Source of the DNA: Turnera subulata
Taxonomy: Eukaryota; Streptophyta; Magnoliopsida; Malpighiales; Passifloraceae
Assembly (NCBI GenBank): GCA_028386065.3
Contig: JAKUCV010001608.1
Span: 1-64,000 of the forward strand
Direction of reading: 5' to 3'
Length of the DNA stretch: 64,000 nucleotides
Shown here: one piece after another, positions 58,148 through 64,000 of the stretch
Numbering within the stretch: the first letter of the stretch is position 1
Layout of the letters: each line of letters starts with the position of its first letter
Program-made: the position numbers and the translations under genes
Notes under the pieces: generated by a model
Seen by the model: only the letters and a program-made list of their open reading frames with translations
Database searches by the model: none
What the model was told of the DNA's origin: nothing

Positions 58148-61100
58148 AAGTTCAGAAAAATAAGAAAATGGTGTTTTGTACATTGACAGTGGCTGTACCA
58201 GTCACATGACTAGAAATTCAAAATAGTTCTTAGACTTGGACAAGTCAATCTGTGTGGAAGTCAAAACTGTTGATGGTGCCATTCTCAAATCCAAAGGAAA
58301 AGGTACGGTTTCTATGAACTACAATGGAGTTAGTAGGCTCATTAAAGATGTCTTCCTAGTTCCTGGATTGAAGCACAATCTTTTGAATGTGTCACAGATG
58401 GTTAAAAATGGATATTCTATGAGCTTTGAAGATGATTGTTGTATGATTGCTATGAAAGGAAAATTAGTCAGCAAAATTAAAATGAAGAACAATTCATTTC
58501 CATTGAACTTGAACATGCATTATGAGATGGTGAACACAAGTGAAGTTGATGAAAGTAGCTTATGGAATAGAAGATATGGCCATGCTAGCTTACATTCTTT
58601 GAAACTTGCTGCACAAAAGGAGTATGTCAGGGATCTGCCACCAATACAAGTTCTTGGAGAAATTTGTGAGTCATGCCAATTGGGAAAGATGCATAGAGAA
58701 TCATTTCCGGTTGCAGCAGAAGGAAGAGCCCTAGAGAAGCTGGAGCTGGTGCACACCGACCTTTGTGGCCCAATGCACACACCCTACTTGAGTGGTAATA
58801 TTTATTTCATGCTATTCATTGATGATCTAACACTAATGACATGGATTTACTTCTTGAAGAATAAGTTGGCAACTCTGGAAGTATTCAAGAAATTTAAAGG
58901 CATGGCAGAAACACAAAGCAATTGTAGTTTGAAAAAGCTGAGATCAGATAGAATGGGAGAGTTCATATCAAAGATGTTTGAAGATTTCAGCAACTCAAAT
59001 GGTATTCTTCACCAATTGACAGTACCATATTCTCCTCAGCAAAATGGAGTGGTGGTAAGAAAGAACAGAACCGTGATGGAGATGGCAAGAAGTATGCTAG
59101 CAGAAAAGAAACATCCTCAAAGTTTTTGGGCAGAAGCTACCTACACTGTAGTGTATCTCATCAATAGGTTTCCAACAAAATCAGTTGAAGGAAAGACTCC
59201 CATTGAAGCTTGGACTGGTAAGAAACCAACTGTGAAGCATTTGAAAGTATTTGGTTCTCTTTGCTATGTCCATGTTCCAGAAGAAAAGAGAAAGAAGCTG
59301 GATTTCAAAGCTGAAAGAGGCATTTTGTTGGGATATAGTAGTCAATCCAAAGGCTACAGGGTGTTCATGATTGACAATGAGAAGGTGGTGAGAACAAGAG
59401 ATGTCAAAGTGGATGAGGAAGCTTATTGGGAATTGAAAGAAAAGAAGGTAATAAAGAACAGTCCTAGTGATGCAGCTGAAGTGCAAGAAGATCATCCTCC
59501 AAATGAAGAGGATTATGATTCAGATACACCTCCAATGAAGGTTAGATCACTTGGTGATGTATGTGAGAGGTGTAATTTTGTAAAAACAGAGCCACACTGT
59601 TATGAAGAAGCAGAAAAGCAGGAACATTGGAAAAGAGCCATGGAGGAAGAAATTGGCATGATCAACAAGAATGAAACTTGGGAATTGGTTCCAAGGCCTG
59701 GAAATCAGAAGATAATTAGAGTCAAATGGGTGTTTCGCACTAAAATGAATGCTGATGGCACCATTTCCAAGTTCAAAGCAAGACTTGTGGTCAAGGGCTA
59801 TGCACAACAATATGGCCTAGACTACCTTGAAACTTTTGCCCCAGTAGCTCGCCTTGACATAATCAGATTGCTCTTGGCTATTTCAGCTCAAAACAAATGG
59901 AAGGTATTCCACTTAGATGCGAAATCTGCATTTCTAAATGGAATTCTAGAAGAAGAAGTCTACATTGAGCAACCTAAAGGTTTCATTGTGGAAGGAAAGG
60001 AAGACTATGTTTACAGGTTGAAGAAAGCTCTCTATGGACTAAAACAGGCTGCAACAGCTTGGTATAGTTGCATGGATAGTCACTTGGTTCATCATGGATT
60101 TAAAAGAAGTGAAAGTAAAGCAACCTTGTATGTGAAAGGCAGCTCTTGTGATGATTTGATCATAGTTTCCCTCTATATTGATGACATGCTGATTACCAGA
60201 GCAAATCACAGCAAAATTTCAGTTTTCAAAACTGAAATGATGAAAGAGTTTGAAATGTCTGATTTGGGATTGATGCACTACTTCCTTGGAATGGAGGTGA
60301 TGCAATGTGATGAAGGAATTATGATCTCTCAGAAAAGATATGCAGAATCCATCTTGGAAAAATTCAAAATGGACTCTTGCAAACTAGTGGCAACCCCATT
60401 GGTCCAAAACACCAAGTTTGCAAAGAATGAAGATGAAGAAGATGCTGAAATTGGGGTGTTTAGGAGCTGTGTAGGGAGCTTGCTGTAACTTACAGCAACT
60501 CGACTTGATATACTATTTACAACAAATTTACTATCAAGATTTCTCAATGCCCCCAAGAAGAGTCTTGCTATCGTAATGAAGAGAGTGCTAAGGTATGTCA
60601 AAGGCACTACTGATCTTGGTCTACATTATAGCTCATCCAAAGATGCAAAATTGAAGGCATATAGTGACAGTGATTGGGCTAGAAGTGTAGATGACATGAA
60701 GAGCACAACTGGTTATGTTTTCTTGTTTGGTTCAAATGCATTTTCGTGGTGTTCCAGGAAACAAACTGTTGTTGCTGAATCCACAGCTGAAGCAGAGTAC
60801 CTTGCTGCTGCTTCAATTGTAAATGGTTTTTGGTACAGTTGGTACCCAACTTTCTTACGTTGGGTCAATCATGTACCTACAACTTTTCTCGAGACAATCA
60901 TATACCTGGAGTTTTTACAGGCAGGTCAATCATGGGTCTCGGGCTAGGTATGTGCTGACGTGGATGCTGCCCAAAATTGGGTTGCTGCCCGTTGCTCAAA
61001 ACGACGTCGTATTACCGCAATACGACGTCGTTTCACGTCCACGTGTCGAACATAAGACCCACTCAATCCCCAACGTTTTTCCGCCTTGGCTCTCTCCCGG

Positions 61101-61167
61101 TTTAAAAGGTTCAACCTTACCCAAACATTACCATTTCCACTTTAAAACCCAAATTTTTTGTTTCTTT

Positions 61168-61252
61168 NNNNNNNNNNNNNNNNNNNNNNNNNNNNNNNNN
61201 NNNNNNNNNNNNNNNNNNNNNNNNNNNNNNNNNNNNNNNNNNNNNNNNNNNN
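61168..61252. other. Assembly gap (85 N)
   Basis: A run of N interrupts the interior of the Mutator-like element just before the tandem units, which may be why assembly failed here. Frames reading through it are meaningless. Confidence 1.
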
Positions 61253-61284
61253 CTACTGCTGCGATGTGGTGATACTGTGATACA

Positions 61285-61560
61285 GGGAGAGGACGGCCAT
61301 GGTGGTTTGAGGCAAGGGAGAGAGGAGGGTTGTGAGTGGAGGAGTGATAATTTTCTTTTTTGTTTATGGTGGCTGAAAGGAAACAAAACTAGAAGAAGAA
61401 GATATGTCATCGTAGGTAGGCGGTCATGGTGGTTTGAAGCGAGGAATTGAGGGGGTTGTGAGTTATAGTTTTTTTCCTTTTGTCTTTGGTGGCTTTAAGG
61501 AAATCAAAATCACATAAAGACACCCTAGGCGGCGGTCATGGTGGTTTGAGGCGAGTATGT
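61285..61560. repeat. Tandem GGTCATGGTGGTTTGA units inside the Mutator-like element
   Basis: GGCCATGGTGGTTTGAGGC (61294), GGTCATGGTGGTTTGAAGC (61422) and GGTCATGGTGGTTTGAGGC (61534) head partly similar segments with GGTTGTGAG and GGTGGCT words. Further copies may lie in the N gap. Confidence 0.75.
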
Positions 61561-62494
61561 GGTGATGTGTAGTAGGGTTGTTATGAGGGAGGAGTGATAA
61601 ATAGTTTCTTATAGGCTGTGAGATAGATTTTTTATGGTTTTTCCTTCTCACACGGATTTTTAAAAAATTAATTCTATGATTTTAAAATGGCACAAGATAT
61701 TTTGTAGTACTTAACTGGAAAAACAAATTGTGTAGTTTGGTGGTAAGTGCACTTGGGTATTTTTTTTGGACCGACTACATTTAATTTTTTAGAGTTAAAA
61801 ATTAGGTAGAATTTAAAATAATAATAAAAAATAGAAATTTATAAAGATTATCAAACAATTATAAAAAGGAAACTATAAAAATTATCCAATCAAACCCGGG
61901 GCTGGGATTGGTTCGGTTTGGGATAATAAATAGTCGCGACCCGAGATGGTATGCCCGGTTCGTTTTTGGGACCCACGGCGGGGGCCATCTGTGCCACATG
62001 TATCCAAAACGATGTCGCCCATATTCAATACGACGTCGTTTTGTGCGGCGGGCAGCGGGTCAGAATCGAGCAGCATCTACGTCAGCACATACCCAGCCCG
62101 AGACCCATGACTGACCTGCCCGTTAAAATCCCAGGTACATAAATGTCTCGAGAAAAGTTGTAGGTACATGATTGACCCAACATAAGAAAGTTGGGTACCA
62201 ACTGTACCAAAAACCCAATTGTAAATCAAGTAGTTTGGTTCATAAAGATCATGTTTGATTTGAAGGAGCAAGAAGAACCTGTAGAGTTATTATGTGACAA
62301 TCAGTCCACTATTGCAATGATTAAGAATCCAATTGATCATGGCAGGACTAAGAATTTCAAGATTAGATTTCATGTGATTCGAGAAGCTGAAAGTGAAGGA
62401 GAAGTTCAAGTTTTATTCTGCTCCTCCGAAAAGCAATTGGCAGACCTGTTCACAAAGCATGTTGAATATGAAGAGCAGCATGGTCAAGGGGGAG

Positions 62495-62886
62495 TGTTAG
62501 ATTATGTGATCAAGCTGCACTAAGAGTGATCAAGCTGTTAGTTGAGTTAGTGGAGAATAATCAAGTTGTGTGGTTGGTCCCATCAACTTAAGTGTGTTAG
62601 GTAAAGTGTGCTTTTGTTTATTATAATCCAAGTGTGTGTGAGTGTTTGATTATTGTAATTGTAGTGTGCTTATCCTGAGTTGTAAGTGGGTTAGCTTTAA
62701 ATAATGTGCTATTATGAGCATCTTAGGAAAAGCAAACCCACTAATTAAAGTGATAAGGTCAGCTGAGTGGAGTGGTTGGGTGATAGGCTGATTTTCTGCC
62801 TATATATTGAGTCTTGTAATCTGAATTCAACAAGTGAAATAAGTGCGAATTGAGTGTGTTTCACTTCATTAAGTATTTCTTGACTT
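62495..62886 (+). repeat. 3' LTR of copia-G, truncated
   Basis: Matches the 5' LTR from TGTTAGATTATGTG to TTTCTTGACTTG with few differences; the last 170 bp of the LTR, including the palindrome, are missing. Confidence 0.88.
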
Positions 62887-63078
62887 GTTTTAATTCACAA
62901 GTTCGTTTTTCTAATTCACTTAACTCTCTTTTGGTTACCTTGTTATTGGTTCTTTTAGTTGAAGAGCCAAGACGTCTAAAGACCTTTAAAAGGTCTTAAA
63001 CCACGTTAAACTCAATGTAGAAGTTGTTTTGTAGCTACAAACAAACTCTTTTTTGGTTGTTCGTGTTCGAGGGGTTGA
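62887..63078. other. Unexplained junction between copia-G 3' LTR and NLR
   Basis: Neither LTR nor NLR sequence. Words such as AACTCTCTTTTGGTTACC and TTATTGGTTCTTTTAG resemble the reverse complement of copia-G LTR text (AAAACCAATAGAACAGTAACC, shortened here), suggesting a small rearrangement, but the order of matching blocks differs. No gene seen. Confidence 0.4.
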
Positions 63079-64000
63079 CTAGCGTCTCAGCTATTTGGGG
63101 AATCATCACTTTTCCTGAAAGATGATGATCTTATAGGCTTCAAAGATGAGCATCAAATGTTGACCAGATGGTTGACCACTGGAGAAGTGCAAAGAACAAC
63201 CATTTCAGTGGTGGGGATGGGCGGGTCAAGGAACACCACTCTTATTGCCAAGACTTACAATTGTGAAATTGTAAAGCGGCATTTTGAATGCAGTGCTTGG
63301 ATTACTGTCTCCCATTCCTACTCCATCGAAGACTTGTTTTAGGAGCTTCATCCGTATATTTTACGAAGCAGCCAACCAAGCAGTTTCATTGGATTTGATC
63401 ACATTGAGCTGTAGACAGCTTGTGGAGATGCTTGTGAACTACCTTGAAAGGAGAAGATATGTGGTCGTTTTGGATGATGTATGGGATACAGAGCTCTGGA
63501 ATAACATTAAAGTTGCACTTCCGAATAGCCAGCTCGGTTGCCGGGTCATCATTACAACATGGATGGAGAACATTGCAGCAAAGTCTTTTGAAGTTGGAAG
63601 TAACATTCATCACATCAAACCATTAGAAGAGAATAAGCTTGGACCTTACTTTGTAGCAAAGCCTTCCCATGGAATGCCAGGAGATGTCCGCAAGAGCTTG
63701 AAGATTTGGCCAAGGATGTTGTTGCAAAGGGCCGAGGCCTTCCACTTGCAGTTGTGTCTTTGGGTGGTCTCTTCTCTACTAAACGTTCAGAGTTGGAATG
63801 GAAGACAACCTACAATAGCCTTAGTTGGGAATTGAGCAATAACAGTATGCTTGAACCTATCAAAAGCGTTTTGTTGCTGAGCTACAATGATCTGCCTTAC
63901 AGATTGAAGCATTGCTTTCTGTACTTTTGTTTATTCCCTGAAGATTATGAAATAGAGAGGGAAAGACTTGCTAGGTTATGGATGGCAGAGGGATTTATAG
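63079..64000 (+). pseudogene. RPM1-like NLR gene, NB-ARC domain, frameshifted
   Basis: Continues the gene begun at 56073. In order: GESSLFLKDDDLIGF before the NB-ARC; P-loop GMGGSRNTTL, where GMGGSGKTTL is expected, so the Walker A lysine that binds nucleotide phosphate is lost; ECSAWITVSHSYSIEDLF; a +1 shift near 63340; RNBS and kinase-2 YVVVLDDVWDTELW; GCRVIITT; a -1 shift near 63635 that restores the first frame; GLPLAVVSLGGL; SYNDLPYRLKHCFLYFCLFP; and MAEGFI at the right edge (the MHD motif and LRR lie outside). Two shifts plus the P-loop change and the CC stop make it a pseudogene; assembly errors could explain the single-base shifts but not the P-loop change or the retrotransposon. Confidence 0.92.

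Larger units (their letters stand above)
60825..62216. mobile_element. Non-autonomous Mutator-like element in copia-G
   Basis: The 10-bp duplication AATTGTAAAT (60815-60824 and 62217-62226) flanks inverted ends of about 200 bp (GGTTTTTGGTACAGTTGG... on the left, its complement on the right, ending CTGTACCAAAAACCC). The inverted ends carry ACGACGTCGT palindromes at about 61000, 61021 and 62029. No transposase is visible. Inside are about three diverged tandem units of roughly 115-130 bp containing GGTCATGGTGGTTTGA, and a gap of N. Confidence 0.9.
58160..62523 (+). pseudogene. copia-G pol, largely open, with RNase H split by a DNA transposon
   Basis: Protease YIDSGCTSHMTRN near 58185 is followed by a TAG (58224-58226); then 750 codons are open (58236-60488). 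They include pre-integrase SLWNRRYGHASLHSLK, integrase with FIDDLTLMTW and LRSDRMGEF, and reverse transcriptase with [24 protein letters not shown] and YIDDML. The integrase catalytic glutamate (VVERKNRT in copia-F) is valine here (VVVRKNRT), and the usual SGGE is RMGE. A TAA at 60486 precedes RNase H (SDSDWARSVDD, STAEAEYLAAAS), which is interrupted at 60825 by the Mutator-like element and ends LADLFTKHVEYEE at about 62475. Confidence 0.92.
56495..62886 (+). mobile_element. Ty1/copia retrotransposon copia-G inside the NLR gene
   Basis: 5' LTR 56495-57060, PBS at 57063, gag from 57158, protease to RNase H to about 62500, then the 3' LTR from 62495, which matches the 5' LTR for about 390 bp and then diverges near 62886. 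The AGCAC before the 5' LTR has no matching partner on the right because that end was rearranged. It is the same family as copia-F, with opposite orientation. A Mutator-like element sits in the RNase H region. Confidence 0.92.

Noticed and set aside
61117..61410. Frames crossing the N run
   Set aside because: They include unknown bases and no recognisable protein.

Overview
The window is nuclear DNA of a flowering plant, most likely a eudicot, and consists almost entirely of nested transposable elements lodged in a cluster of RPM1-type (CC-NB-ARC-LRR) disease-resistance genes. This rests on plant Ty1/copia polyproteins with CCHC knuckles and copia integrase and reverse transcriptase motifs, tRNA-type primer binding sites beside LTRs, a plant mobile domain (PMD) remnant, and two pieces of NLR resistance gene on the + strand. 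I cannot name the species.

Layout. 1-3707: 5' part of a minus-strand copia element (SIRE-like gag with coiled coil and second CCHC knuckle). 3708-4155: C-terminal tail of an NLR gene. 4991-13863: minus-strand, pol-less large retrotransposon derivative (LARD-B) carrying a 461-bp foldback MITE. 13994-19445: minus-strand copia element (copia-F, TSD TTTAC) that splits a short open reading frame of unknown identity. 20600-30562: plus-strand copia element (copia-A, TSD GTAAG) with a solo LTR of a related family in its gag. 30785-55675: minus-strand LARD-D, containing minus-strand LARD-E (36221-55009), which contains minus-strand copia-C (43781-52140, TSD ACACA, same family as copia-A). LARD-E carries, antisense to itself, a decayed PMD gene. 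56073-64000: a second NLR gene, broken by a copia element (copia-G, 56495 to about 62886) that is itself broken by a Mutator-like non-autonomous element (60825-62216) with an 85-bp run of N inside. All polyproteins are interrupted by stops or frameshifts, and the right-hand NLR has a damaged P-loop, two frameshifts and a premature stop.

The most unusual content lies in the non-coding parts of the retroelements. (1) A palindrome, AACATCGATGTT, occurs in pairs 20-21 bp apart, and the pairs recur every 73-75 bp (sometimes 50-52). This module is in the LTRs of two or three copia families and in the 5' untranslated leader of another. The spacings are close to 2, 5 and 7 turns of B-DNA, and each pair can also fold as a 12-bp hairpin. 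(2) LARD-E has nine stem-loops sharing one 11-nt loop but with different, mutually complementary stems. (3) LARD-B has an unrelated array in which constant outer words flank variable complementary arms. These repeated structured arrays are what I would follow up; I know of no name for them, and function is inference only.
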